This document shows positions 9,270 to 17,702 of a DNA stretch of 64,000 bases, one piece after another. Below the pieces are notes generated by a model. It was not told where the DNA came from, did not search any database, and saw only the letters and a program-made list of their open reading frames with translations. The stretch is from Steroidobacteraceae bacterium (GTDB taxonomy: Bacteria > Pseudomonadota > Gammaproteobacteria > Steroidobacterales > Steroidobacteraceae): positions 124,001 through 188,000 of the forward strand of contig JABAQU010000020.1 of NCBI GenBank assembly GCA_019187185.1. Direction: 5' to 3'. A program made the position numbers and the translations under genes. Position 1 is the stretch's first letter. Every line of letters begins with the position of its first letter.

Positions 9270-10562
9270 TTACCTCCCGTCCCCGGCAGCCTCGAGCGCC
9301 GCATCCAGGTTGCGCACTTGCGTACGCAGCCAGCCTGCCTCCCAGAAATTGGCCTCTCCAGCGCGCTCGAGCAGCGCGCGATTCGCGTCTCGCGCGAGCG
9401 CGATCGCGTCGGGTGCGCGCGGCGAGTGCGCGAGCGCGGCCTCGGCCAGCAGCATCGCTGCCTCCGGCTCTCCCGCAACGAGCTTCGCACGCCCCCGCGC
9501 CACGACGGCTGCGAGTCCGGCGAGTTCGACGAGGTCGGGGTAGACCTCGCGCGCCTGTGTCGGATACAGCTCGCTCGTCGCCTGCGCCTTGAACCAGCCC
9601 ATGTACTGCTCCCAGATCGTGCGCACCGCCCAGCTCACCTTGCCGTAGCCCTGGCCGACATGGAGCTCGGGCGGCAATTGCACCTCGCGCATGAGCGTGA
9701 AGATGTCCTTGCCGGCGTTCATGCCCTCGAGCGTCCGGTTGTGCACGTATTCCACGGCCTGCTCGAGGCGATCGAGGCAGGCGCGGATCAGAGGAGCGCC
9801 CTCGATCGGCGCGAAGTGCCCCGTGATGAGCAGCCGCGGCCCGAGCGCACGGACGCGGCGCAGCGATTCGAGGTACGGCTCGACGAAGCGGTAGCGGTCG
9901 CCGCGGATCGTGTTGAAATTCGGAAAATGCGGGAAGAGCGGGCCGAACGTGTTGCCGGAGAACACGATCCCGTGCTGCGGCAGGTCGACGACACAGCTGT
10001 CGATGGTCTCGCCGCCCGGCACGGCGTGGAGGTCGAAACGCAGGCCGCCCACCTCGAACGAGCAGGTCTCGTCGAAGCTGATGTCGGCGACCGGCACATC
10101 CTGCAACGGCGGGGCCGCCGTCGCGGCGCCCGGCGCGCCCTGCGGCCGGCGCGCCGCGGCCAGTGCCTCGCTGAACCAGATCCAGGCCTGCGATTCCCGC
10201 ACCTGCTTGATGCGCTGGTCGTCGCGCTGGCACAGCGGCAGATTGCGCTGCGCGACGAGTTGCGTGCCGGGCTCCCGGAAAAGCGCCACGCCGCCCACGT
10301 GATCGACATGGCCCTGCGTGAGGAGAATGAAGGGCGTGGGGCCCGGGCAGGCGGTATCGAAGAGCCGCTTGTGCACCGGCGCCTCGAAGCCCATGCCGGT
10401 ATTGATGATCACGCGCCCGGCCGGCGTGCGTACTGCATAGGCATTGGAGAGCCCGGTCGATTGCCAGATGAAATCACCGATCGGGATCGCCCGCTCGAGA
10501 TGGGCGCTGCGGTTCGCGAAGAAATCCGGCCGGCTCTCCACGAGCTTTCTCACGACATCCAT
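9270..10562 (-). CDS. Metallo-beta-lactamase-fold protein, alkylsulfatase-like, with altered metal ligands
   Basis: 430-residue protein with an N-terminal metallo-beta-lactamase fold and a C-terminal helical region containing GYGKVSWAVRTIWEQYMGWF, which resembles the dimerisation domain of SdsA1/BDS1-type alkylsulfatases. These enzymes cleave sulfate esters. The metal motif reads TQGHVDHVGG, so the first His of HxHxDH is Gln. Where many family members have GD or a Glu ligand, this protein has SGNTFGPLF. A later GHFAP His remains. It may therefore bind metal differently or have changed activity. The start at 10562 follows GGGAAGG; the longer frame runs into the divergent gene. It leads the SDR/TetR/SDR/sulfotransferase operon. 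Confidence 0.8.
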   Translation of the reverse strand: MDVVRKLVESRPDFFANRSAHLERAIPIGDFIWQSTGLSNAYAVRTPAGRVIINTGMGFEAPVHKRLFDTACPGPTPFILLTQGHVDHVGGVALFREPGTQLVAQRNLPLCQRDDQRIKQVRESQAWIWFSEALAAARRPQGAPGAATAAPPLQDVPVADISFDETCSFEVGGLRFDLHAVPGGETIDSCVVDLPQHGIVFSGNTFGPLFPHFPNFNTIRGDRYRFVEPYLESLRRVRALGPRLLITGHFAPIEGAPLIRACLDRLEQAVEYVHNRTLEGMNAGKDIFTLMREVQLPPELHVGQGYGKVSWAVRTIWEQYMGWFKAQATSELYPTQAREVYPDLVELAGLAAVVARGRAKLVAGEPEAAMLLAEAALAHSPRAPDAIALARDANRALLERAGEANFWEAGWLRTQVRNLDAALEAAGDGR

Positions 10563-10633
10563 CACGCACCTTCCCGCCCAAGCCCCGATGCAGTAAATTA
10601 AAAATAGCACATTAATCCGCGGAGGCGGTGCGC
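10563..10633. promoter_or_regulatory. Divergent intergenic control region
   Basis: Seventy-one bases separate two diverging operons. The centre (about 10590-10615) is strikingly AT-rich for this genome (TAAATTAAAAATAGCACATT), as expected for paired -10 regions. The rightward gene has GGAGG at 10621-10625. No clear -35/-10 pair or good operator palindrome could be assigned by eye. Confidence 0.4.
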
Positions 10634-12157
10634 GTGAGCATGCCCGTTGACGGCCGCTGGGCGGGTATCCTGGCCGAACTCGAGCGGCGGCGTGCCTTTG
10701 CCCGCAGCATGGGCGGCGCTGCGCGCCTCGCGCGCCAGAACGAGGCCGGCAAACTCGACGCACGCGCGCGCGTTGCGGCGCTCTTCGATGACGCCACCTT
10801 CGTCGAGATCGGTGCGCTGGCGGGCGGCAGCAGCGAGGCAGGCGAGACCCCCGCCCCGGCCGACGGGCTGATCGCCGGCTTCGGCCTCGTCGATGGGCGC
10901 CCCGTGCTCGCCGGTGCCGAGGATGTAACCGTGCTTGGCGGTTCGATCGGCGATCGCGGTGCCGACAAGCGCTACCGCCTCACGCAACTCGCCGCGCAGG
11001 AACGCGTGCCGCTCGTCTTCATGCTGGAAGGCGCCGGTCACCGGCTCACGAACGAGCACGCCGGGCGGCGGCCGAACGACCTGCAGGGGCTCGCGGAACT
11101 CTCGGGGCTCGTGCCCATCGTCTGCCTCGTGATGGGGGCCTCGGCCGGCCACAGCGCCCTCACCGCGCCGCTGGCGGATTTCGTCGTGATGACGCAGGCT
11201 GCGTCGATGTTCGCCGCCGGTCCGCCGATCGTGAAGGCGGCCATCGGCGAGTCGGTCACGAAGGAAGAGCTGGGTGGGCCGCAGGTGCATGTCGTGCAGT
11301 CGGGTGTCGCGCACAACCTCGCGGCCGACGACCACGAAGCCATCGGGCTCGCGCGGCGCTATCTCGGCCATTTTCCATCGAATGCCTGGGGCGCCCCGCC
11401 CGCCGGCACGGGCATGGACACCGGCCCGCGCCGCCTCGATGGCATCCTCGGCCTCATCGATCCCGACCCGCGCATCGCCTTTCGCATGGCGGGCGTGCTG
11501 AGGCTCCTGGTCGACGACGGCAGCCTGCTCGAGATCCAGCCGCGATACGGCGCAGCGCTCATCACCGCGCTCGCGCATCTCGGCGGCCGCAGCGTCGCGA
11601 TCGTGGCGAATGATCCCTCCGTCAATGCCGGCGCCGTCGATGCGGCCGCTGCGGACAAGGCCGCGCACTTCCTGAACGTCGCCAACGCGTTTCACTTGCC
11701 GGTCATCTTCTTGACGGACAACCCCGGCGTGATGGCCGGCACCACCGCGGAGAAGGCGGGCACGCTGCGCCATGCCGCCCGCATGTTCGTCGCGCAGCAC
11801 CGGCTGCGGGTGCCCAAACTGCACGTGACGCTGCGCAAGGCCTTCGGCTTCGGCTCGTCCATCATGGGCATGAACCCGTTCGATCATCAGACCCTGTCGC
11901 TCGCCTTCCCGGCCATCACGCTCGGCTCGATGCCGGCTGCGAGCGGCGCAGCGGCGGCCGGGCTCGACGAGGCCGCGCGGGCGCGCATCGCCGCCGATCA
12001 GTCGGACGGCGCCTGGCAACTCGCCGACCGCCTCGGTTACGATGACATCATCGATCCGAGGGACCTGCGCGACGCGCTGCTGCATGGTCTTTCGCTCGCC
12101 GGCGCTCGCACGTCCACGCACGCAGGCCCGGCACACTTTTCTGGCATCAACCCCTGA
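10634..12157 (+). CDS. Acyl-CoA carboxyltransferase-like protein (carboxylase beta family)
   Basis: About 507 residues with the tandem crotonase-like carboxyltransferase halves of acyl-CoA carboxylase beta subunits, which pass CO2 from biotin to an acyl-CoA. Landmarks are GGSIGDRGADKRYRL, GASAGHSALTAPLADF in the first half, and FLTDNPGVMAGTTAEKAG and AFGFGSSIMGM in the second. Against the canonical subunit at 61.1 kb the first oxyanion region differs: EGAGHRL replaces the usual GGARIQEG. No biotin carboxylase or biotin carrier is nearby, so it may borrow one or do another acyl-CoA reaction. GGAGG lies 8 bases before the GTG at 10634; an ATG at 10640 is the alternative. Co-transcribed with a VOC protein and an SDR. 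Confidence 0.8.
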   Translation: MSMPVDGRWAGILAELERRRAFARSMGGAARLARQNEAGKLDARARVAALFDDATFVEIGALAGGSSEAGETPAPADGLIAGFGLVDGRPVLAGAEDVTVLGGSIGDRGADKRYRLTQLAAQERVPLVFMLEGAGHRLTNEHAGRRPNDLQGLAELSGLVPIVCLVMGASAGHSALTAPLADFVVMTQAASMFAAGPPIVKAAIGESVTKEELGGPQVHVVQSGVAHNLAADDHEAIGLARRYLGHFPSNAWGAPPAGTGMDTGPRRLDGILGLIDPDPRIAFRMAGVLRLLVDDGSLLEIQPRYGAALITALAHLGGRSVAIVANDPSVNAGAVDAAAADKAAHFLNVANAFHLPVIFLTDNPGVMAGTTAEKAGTLRHAARMFVAQHRLRVPKLHVTLRKAFGFGSSIMGMNPFDHQTLSLAFPAITLGSMPAASGAAAAGLDEAARARIAADQSDGAWQLADRLGYDDIIDPRDLRDALLHGLSLAGARTSTHAGPAHFSGINP

Positions 12158-12170
12158 GGAAACCCCCGCG

Positions 12171-12635
12171 ATGAAATCCCTGAGAGAGCTGGGCCTGCCG
12201 CCGATCTCGCAACTCGGCCATGTGGTGCGCGACCTCGAGGCCGCGATGGCGCTCTACGAGCCCCTCTATGGTCCCTTCACGACCATGGATGGCACGGTGC
12301 AGGGCGCAACTTATCGCGGGCGAACCGCAGACGTGAAGCTCGCGATGGCCTTCGGCCACAGCGGCGACCTCGAGATCGAACTGATCCAGTGGCAGGGTGG
12401 CGAGAGCCCCCACCGCGAGTTCATCGAGCGCGGACGCGAGGGCATTCACCACGTGCAGTTTCGCGTCGAGGACTGCGACGCCTGGGTCGCGAGGGCCAAG
12501 TCGATCGGGTACGAGGTGATCTGGTACAAGCGTTACAGCGCCGACACCACCTTCGCCTACCTCGAGCGCGCGGGCGACCCGACAGTCATCGAGTTCCTGC
12601 AGATGCCGGAGGGAGGGCCCGGCACGGCGACCTGA
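12171..12635 (+). CDS. VOC-family protein (glyoxalase / methylmalonyl-CoA epimerase-like)
   Basis: 154-residue vicinal-oxygen-chelate protein. It has paired beta-alpha-beta-beta-beta units with candidate metal ligands in QLGHVVRDLEAAM (His), the EIELIQW strand (Glu), HHVQFRVED (His) and PTVIEFLQ (Glu). Such enzymes bind a divalent metal and act on acyl-CoA epimers, thiol adducts or aromatic diols. Its place 13 bases after an acyl-CoA carboxyltransferase-like gene and one base before an SDR makes an acyl-CoA epimerase role attractive, but this is inference. GAGGAAA precedes the ATG at 12171; longer in-frame sequence lies inside the upstream gene and is discarded. Confidence 0.82.
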   Translation: MKSLRELGLPPISQLGHVVRDLEAAMALYEPLYGPFTTMDGTVQGATYRGRTADVKLAMAFGHSGDLEIELIQWQGGESPHREFIERGREGIHHVQFRVEDCDAWVARAKSIGYEVIWYKRYSADTTFAYLERAGDPTVIEFLQMPEGGPGTAT

Positions 12636-12636
12636 C

Positions 12637-13398
12637 ATGCGTGGCCTCGCCAACAAGGTCTTCGTCATTGCCGGCGGGGGCAGCGGCATCGGTGAGGCCA
12701 CGGCGCAGCGGCTCACGGAAGAAGGTGCCGCGGTCGTCATCGGCGACCTGGATGCCGGCCACGCCCACCAGGTAGCCGCACGGCTCGCCGCGACCGGCGC
12801 ACGCGCGCTCGGCATGTCCTTCGACATCACGGTCGAGGAATCCGTCCTCGGGCTGATCGAAGCGGCGGTCGATACCTTCGGAGGACTCGACGGCATCCAC
12901 GTGAACGCCGCCGACATCGCGGGGCTCGCGGACGATACGGATGCCGTGACGGTACCGCTGCCGACCTTCGATCGCACGCTCGCAGTGAACCTGCGCGGGC
13001 ACCTGCTGTGCACACGCCATGCGCTGCCGGAGCTGCTGAAGCGCGGCGGCGGCAGCCTCGTCTACACCTCGTCCGGCGCGGCGTTCATGGGCGAACCGCT
13101 GCGTCTCGCCTATGCTGTCAGCAAGAACGGTCTGCACGGCCTCCTGCGCCACGTCGCGTCGCGCTGGGGCAAGGACGGCATTCGCGCCAACGCCGTGGCG
13201 CCCGGCCTCGTGATCACCGATTCCAATCGCCACATGATGAGCCCAGAGGCCTGTGCGGCCGTGCTCGGCATCACGCGCAGCCCGCGCCTCGGCGAGCCGC
13301 GGGACATCGCGGCGATGGTGGCCTTCCTGATGTCCGACGATGGTGAATGGATCAACGGGCAGGTGCTGAGCGTCGACGGCGGCGTGACGATGCGTTGA
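12637..13398 (+). CDS. Short-chain dehydrogenase/reductase
   Basis: Classical SDR of 253 residues. Cofactor loop AGGGSGIG near residue 13; GDLDAGHA after strand two, whose Asp suggests NAD. The NNAG motif is altered to NAADIAG. Catalytic Ser lies in YTSSGAAF and Tyr-x3-Lys is YAVSK. It ends with the usual VLSVDGGVTMR. It begins one base after the VOC gene stop and is the last gene of this rightward set; its end is only six bases from the convergent GST gene. Probably an alcohol/ketone or beta-hydroxyacyl-CoA step; substrate not identifiable. Confidence 0.88.
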   Translation: MRGLANKVFVIAGGGSGIGEATAQRLTEEGAAVVIGDLDAGHAHQVAARLAATGARALGMSFDITVEESVLGLIEAAVDTFGGLDGIHVNAADIAGLADDTDAVTVPLPTFDRTLAVNLRGHLLCTRHALPELLKRGGGSLVYTSSGAAFMGEPLRLAYAVSKNGLHGLLRHVASRWGKDGIRANAVAPGLVITDSNRHMMSPEACAAVLGITRSPRLGEPRDIAAMVAFLMSDDGEWINGQVLSVDGGVTMR

Positions 13399-13404
13399 AA
13401 CGGC

Positions 13405-14058
13405 TCAGGTGAAAATCGCCTGCACGTCAATCGGCACGGCGCGCTGGCGCGACCGGCGAAACGATTCGCGCCGCTCGAGGCCTTCCGCGTAAGGCACGAG
13501 ACTCCCATGCTGCTCACGCCATCGCCCTTCGACGCCCCCGTCGAAACCCTGCTCGCGCAGGAAATCGAGTGACCCGAGGAGAGTCCCGACGGCAATGTCG
13601 GCCAGCGTGAAGCGCCCGCTCACGGCATACTCCCGCCCGCCGACGAGCCGCGCGATCTCCGCGAGCCCGCGCGCCACCTTGCGCTTCTGGCGCTCCATCC
13701 AGGCTGCGGCGGGTGTTGCCCGCTGCGTCTCGGCGAAGAGGCGGAACCAGGACTCCTGGACGGCACCCGCCAGCACCTGCAGGCGCTTCATGTCGAGGAT
13801 GCCGTCGTCGTCCGGCGGCAGCAGCGACGGGCGCGGGTAGCGCCGCTCGAGCCACTCGAGGATGAAATCCGATTCGTAGATCGCCTCGCCGTGATCGGCC
13901 AGCAGGATGGGCACCTGCTCCAGTGGGTTGTACTGTGACGCGATGGTGCTCTCGCCCCACGGCATGTCCTCGACGATCTCGAACGGCAGCCCCTTCTCGA
14001 TCAGCGCGATCACGGCCTTGCGGCCGTAGGGACTCGGCGGATTGTTGATGAGCTTCAT
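13405..14058 (-). CDS. Glutathione S-transferase family protein
   Basis: 217-residue GST. The N-terminal thioredoxin-like domain starts MKLINNPPSPYGRKAVIAL, with the glutathione-contacting VPIL then YESDFILEWLE pattern. The C-terminal domain is all-helical and contains FTLADIAVGTLLGSLDFL, the N-capping-box region. GSTs conjugate glutathione to electrophiles, isomerise or reduce them, and are common in aromatic and steroid pathways. The ATG at 14058 lies 37 bases after the molybdopterin enzyme stop, on the same strand, so they probably share a transcript. Earlier in-frame sequence to 14163 falls inside the upstream gene. Confidence 0.88.
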   Translation of the reverse strand: MKLINNPPSPYGRKAVIALIEKGLPFEIVEDMPWGESTIASQYNPLEQVPILLADHGEAIYESDFILEWLERRYPRPSLLPPDDDGILDMKRLQVLAGAVQESWFRLFAETQRATPAAAWMERQKRKVARGLAEIARLVGGREYAVSGRFTLADIAVGTLLGSLDFLREQGFDGGVEGRWREQHGSLVPYAEGLERRESFRRSRQRAVPIDVQAIFT

Positions 14059-14095
14059 GTCAGGTGGCTCCGATTGCGCTCGCGGGCAGCCTGGG

Positions 14096-16990
14096 TCACG
14101 CGGACACCACGCGCTCGATCTCCACCCTTGTATCACGATCCGACGGGCCGGGCGTCGCGGCATTGGGCAGCGGCTGGAGGTGAAAGTAGCCGCCCGCGAG
14201 CTGCAGCGGGTTGATCGGACTCGCCGTCACGGTGGCATAGGAGCGGCGACCCGCGTACTGGAACGGCTCCCAGGCGTGATGGATGAGCACCTGCCCGGGA
14301 CGCAGGCCCGGTATGACCTTGGCCATCGTCTCGAAGTCGCCGACGTCGTTGAACACGCGCACGCGATCGCCGTCGCCGATCCCGCGCTGCGCCGCGTCGA
14401 CCGCGCCGATATGGATCTCCGGTTCGCCGCGTTGCAGGCGAAGGAGGTTCGCATCGTCGCGCCAGCTGGCATGGATCGACCAGCGCGTATGACCTCCCGT
14501 CATGCGCAATGGGTAGGTGCCCCCGATCGCCGGGCTCTCCTTGTGCATCGGCAACTGCTCGCCCTGCTCCAGGAAGAACGGATGATCGATATAGAACTGG
14601 ATGCGTCGCGTGAGCGTGGGCCAGGGCTGCTTCTTTACCGTATGCCAGGTATTCGCGGTGATCGTCTGCTGCGGTTCGATGTCGGTCGCGTTGCCGAGAT
14701 TCAGGTACTGGCTGCCGAGATCGGTGTAGCGCGCAAAGCCTTTCTGCTTTAGCTCGTCCCAGCTGATGCCGCCCAGGTTGTCCACCATCGACATCAGCTC
14801 CTGCATCATCTTCTCTTCGCCGTGTTCGTCGAAGCGGCCGCCGAAGCTGAACTCTTCGAAGACCCGGTCGAGGCGCCGTATCTTTCCGGCGCGATCGGTG
14901 AACTCCCGGATGCCGCGCTCGCGGGCGCGTCGCTCGATTGTGCTCATCAACAGCGCATTGAACGCCCAGTCGGATTTCGACTCGGCGAGCGGCTTCACCG
15001 CACGCGTGACCACGTGCGCATAGGGCGCGAGCGGCGTTGCCCAGGTCAGGTCGTCCTTCTCGTACCAGCTCGCCGCCGGGAACACGTAGTCGCTGTAGAG
15101 CGCGGTGTTGCTCATGCGCCAGTCGAGTGTCACCAGCAGGTCGAGCCCTGCGATGAAGCTCGTCTCGAGCCGATCGTAGGCCCGCGTGCGGCGGAGGATG
15201 TTGCCGCCGATTTCCAGGAAGATGCGCTGGCGCACTGTCGAGGGGCGAACCTGCCAGCCCTCGCTGAACGCGTCCTCGAGGAACGCGCCGAGTTCGCGCT
15301 GCATGCTCGGGTCCCAGCGGGCAGAGCTGCCGTAGAGGTCGCCGAGACCCACCTGGTGCCAGAAGAGGTTGCCGGACACGAGATTGCCGCTGCGGTAGAA
15401 CTCGCGCATCAGCTCATAGGCGATCATCTCGTCGGTGAGGCCCGCGAACTTCGCGCGCAGCGCCCGCGGCATGGCCTTCGCCTGCAGCAGGGCGGCGCCG
15501 AGCCTGGGCGACATCGAGCCCGGCGCGGCGACGACCGCATCGATCCCGCTCGCCGCCATCGCCGGGAAGCCGGTGATGCCGCTGCCCTTGCGTCCGATCT
15601 GTCCGCACAGGGTCAGCACCAGGATCTGGCAGCGCTCCATCTCGAGGCCGTGGTAGTACTTCGAGAAGCTCGACTGCGTCAGGAACGTCGCCGCCTTTGC
15701 AGACGCAATGTGCCGGGCAAGATCGCGTACCACGGCAGGCGCGACGCCGGTAATGACCGCGGCCTTCTCCGGCGTGTACTCCTCGAGCCGCGCGCGCAGC
15801 AGCGCGAACGCGGGCGTGACGGCCACGGTCCCCTGCCGCGTCGTGACCTGATACTCACCCTCGAGCGCAGGGACGCGAGCGCCGAGCGACAGCGTCCTGT
15901 GGTCCGCCGGCTGCACACGCTGCGTCACGGTGTCGAAGTACCAGAAACGATCGTCGCGGCCGCCGACATCGAAGTCACTCGCGCGCAGGAGCTTCAGTGT
16001 GTCGAGCCTTACGAGGAGTGGCAGATCGGTCTGCTCGCGGATGAAGGCCACATCGTGCAGGTTCCCGGACACGATCACCTGGGCGAGCGCGAGCCCGAGC
16101 GCTGCATCGCTGCCGGGGTTCACCGGCACCCACTGATCCGCGTGGATCGCCGAGGCCGAATAGTCCGGCGCGATGGTGACGACGCGCGCGCCGTTGTAGC
16201 GGGCCTCGGTGATGAAATGCGCGTTCGGGATCTGCGTGTAGACCGGATTGCCACCCCAGATCAGGATCAGGTCGGAGTGGAACAGGTCGTCCATGGAGCC
16301 GGAAAAGGTGATCTTGCCGACCGTGGCCTGGGCGCCGGGGTGGTGATCGCCGACGTCCGCATTGACGTCGAGCACCGGCGTATCGAGCAGGTTCGCGGCG
16401 CGCAGCGTGCCGATGCCGTTGCAGCCACCGCTGTTGGCGGTGCCGGGGTCCCAGGTGATGGCCCCGGGGCCGTCCGCGACGAGCACATCGATGATGCGGT
16501 CGGCGACTTCCTTGAGCCCCTCCTCCCAGCTGATGCGCTGCCATTGGCCGGCGCCGCGCTCACCGACGCGCTTGAGCGGATAGCGCATGCGCGCCCCGTC
16601 GTACATGCGCGAGGAGTAACAGGCCCCCTTCTGGCAGCCGCGGGGATTGTAGTCGGGAATCTTCGGGTCGATCGGTTCGTAGGTGCCGGATTGCTCCTCG
16701 CGCCACACGATCCCGTCCTTGACGTACACGTTCCAGTTGCAGCCGCGCTGGTACCAGCAGTTCACGAAGTGCGTACCCTTCGCGACGCTGTCCCAGCGCC
16801 ACTTCGCGCGCCAGATGTCCTCGAAACTCAGGTAGGCAACGGCGGGGGCGGCCGGTGGCGGGGACGCCCCTGCGCCCGCGGCGACGCGTGCGCCGTTGCC
16901 GCCCGACCGCCAGCCGAGATACCCGAGCGAGAGCACGAGCGCGCCGCCGGCTCCGGTGAGGAACGTGCGTCGTGTGAATTCGAGGGCCAT
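14096..16990 (-). CDS. Tat-exported molybdopterin oxidoreductase, DMSO-reductase type II-like
   Basis: Large catalytic subunit of 964 residues for a periplasmic molybdenum enzyme. A Tat signal (RRTFLTG at residues 7-13, then a hydrophobic stretch) opens it. An FS0-type cluster site follows: His74, Cys78, Cys84 and Cys119 in THFVNCWYQRGCNW and NPRGCQKGAC. The molybdopterin-binding body shows ADVGDHHPGAQ, LILIWGGNP and TLDWRMSNTALYSD, then a C-terminal dinucleotide-binding beta-barrel. The overall pattern recalls type II enzymes such as ethylbenzene and steroid C25 dehydrogenases or nitrate/selenate reductases. No beta Fe-S, haem gamma or chaperone gene is adjacent. GGGGGAG precedes the start. 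A TetR gene lies divergent and a GST downstream. Family sure; substrate not. Confidence 0.87.
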   Translation of the reverse strand: MALEFTRRTFLTGAGGALVLSLGYLGWRSGGNGARVAAGAGASPPPAAPAVAYLSFEDIWRAKWRWDSVAKGTHFVNCWYQRGCNWNVYVKDGIVWREEQSGTYEPIDPKIPDYNPRGCQKGACYSSRMYDGARMRYPLKRVGERGAGQWQRISWEEGLKEVADRIIDVLVADGPGAITWDPGTANSGGCNGIGTLRAANLLDTPVLDVNADVGDHHPGAQATVGKITFSGSMDDLFHSDLILIWGGNPVYTQIPNAHFITEARYNGARVVTIAPDYSASAIHADQWVPVNPGSDAALGLALAQVIVSGNLHDVAFIREQTDLPLLVRLDTLKLLRASDFDVGGRDDRFWYFDTVTQRVQPADHRTLSLGARVPALEGEYQVTTRQGTVAVTPAFALLRARLEEYTPEKAAVITGVAPAVVRDLARHIASAKAATFLTQSSFSKYYHGLEMERCQILVLTLCGQIGRKGSGITGFPAMAASGIDAVVAAPGSMSPRLGAALLQAKAMPRALRAKFAGLTDEMIAYELMREFYRSGNLVSGNLFWHQVGLGDLYGSSARWDPSMQRELGAFLEDAFSEGWQVRPSTVRQRIFLEIGGNILRRTRAYDRLETSFIAGLDLLVTLDWRMSNTALYSDYVFPAASWYEKDDLTWATPLAPYAHVVTRAVKPLAESKSDWAFNALLMSTIERRARERGIREFTDRAGKIRRLDRVFEEFSFGGRFDEHGEEKMMQELMSMVDNLGGISWDELKQKGFARYTDLGSQYLNLGNATDIEPQQTITANTWHTVKKQPWPTLTRRIQFYIDHPFFLEQGEQLPMHKESPAIGGTYPLRMTGGHTRWSIHASWRDDANLLRLQRGEPEIHIGAVDAAQRGIGDGDRVRVFNDVGDFETMAKVIPGLRPGQVLIHHAWEPFQYAGRRSYATVTASPINPLQLAGGYFHLQPLPNAATPGPSDRDTRVEIERVVSA

Positions 16991-17028
16991 CGTTGCAGCT
17001 CCCCCTCACGAGTTCGCGGGACTGATGG

Positions 17029-17045
17029 AGTATACGGCGTATACT
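17029..17045. promoter_or_regulatory. 17-bp palindrome, probable TetR operator
   Basis: AGTATACGGCGTATACT is a perfect inverted repeat, with 8-base arms around one central base. It lies between the start of the leftward molybdopterin oxidoreductase (16990) and the rightward TetR gene (17052). Its position lets one dimer block both promoters, the usual TetR arrangement. It overlaps the alternative TetR start at 17025, which favours the start at 17052. Confidence 0.7.
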
Positions 17046-17051
17046 TCACTG

Positions 17052-17702
17052 ATGCGATATACAGCGGGAAAGGCACGCCGCCGAAAGCCCCTGTCGCGCG
17101 CGGTCATCCTGCGCACTGCGCTCGCCATCGCGGATGCCGAGGGCCGCGAAGGGCTCACCGTGCGACGTCTCGCGCAGGCACTCGGCGTCACCCCCATGGC
17201 CATCTACCGTCACTGCCGCAACAAGGACGCGATCGAGCGCGGTCTCGTCGATCTCGTGGTCGGCGACTACGATGTGACGAATCACGACGAGCGGAACTGG
17301 CGCGACTGGCTCTGCACGACCTGCGGGCTGATGCGCCGTGGACTCATCGAACACCCCGCGATCATTTCGCTGCTCAGCAAGGCAACCTATGCGGGCAGCG
17401 ATGCCATGACCGTGCTCGAGCGGATACTTCACGAGCTGCGCGGCGCCGGATTCACGCCGCGCGGCGCCGCCGGCATGTTTCATGCGCTCATGGCGTACAC
17501 GATCGGCAGCGTGACGCTCGGCGACAGCAATGCACCACGGACGCTGCGGCGCGAGTTCACCCGTGCGCCGCGTGCCCGCTATCCCCAGGTGGTCGAAGCC
17601 GCGACCACCCTCGCGGATCACTTCGAGGGCAGGTGCTTCGAGGCCGGTGTGCGCGCGATCGTGGACGGCCTCGCCGAGGCGGGCGCAGCGACACGGTCAT
17701 AG
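17052..17702 (+). CDS. TetR-family regulator of the molybdopterin enzyme (probable)
   Basis: About 216-residue regulator. The N-terminal helix-turn-helix has [37 protein letters not shown] and the exit [16 protein letters not shown]. The rest is helical with a TetR_C-like dimer domain. It diverges from the molybdopterin oxidoreductase, with the 17-bp palindrome at 17029-17045 between them. It therefore probably represses that gene and itself until an inducer binds. I chose the ATG at 17052; the ATG at 17025 would add nine residues and put the operator inside the gene. Neither has a strong ribosome site. Its stop overlaps the end of the convergent cysNC by six bases. Confidence 0.85.
   Translation: MRYTAGKARRRKPLSRAVILRTALAIADAEGREGLTVRRLAQALGVTPMAIYRHCRNKDAIERGLVDLVVGDYDVTNHDERNWRDWLCTTCGLMRRGLIEHPAIISLLSKATYAGSDAMTVLERILHELRGAGFTPRGAAGMFHALMAYTIGSVTLGDSNAPRTLRREFTRAPRARYPQVVEAATTLADHFEGRCFEAGVRAIVDGLAEAGAATRS

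Noticed and set aside
10585..10620. Weak inverted repeat ATTAA / TTAAT in the divergent region
   Set aside because: Five-base arms in an AT-rich patch are expected by chance; not strong enough for an operator call.
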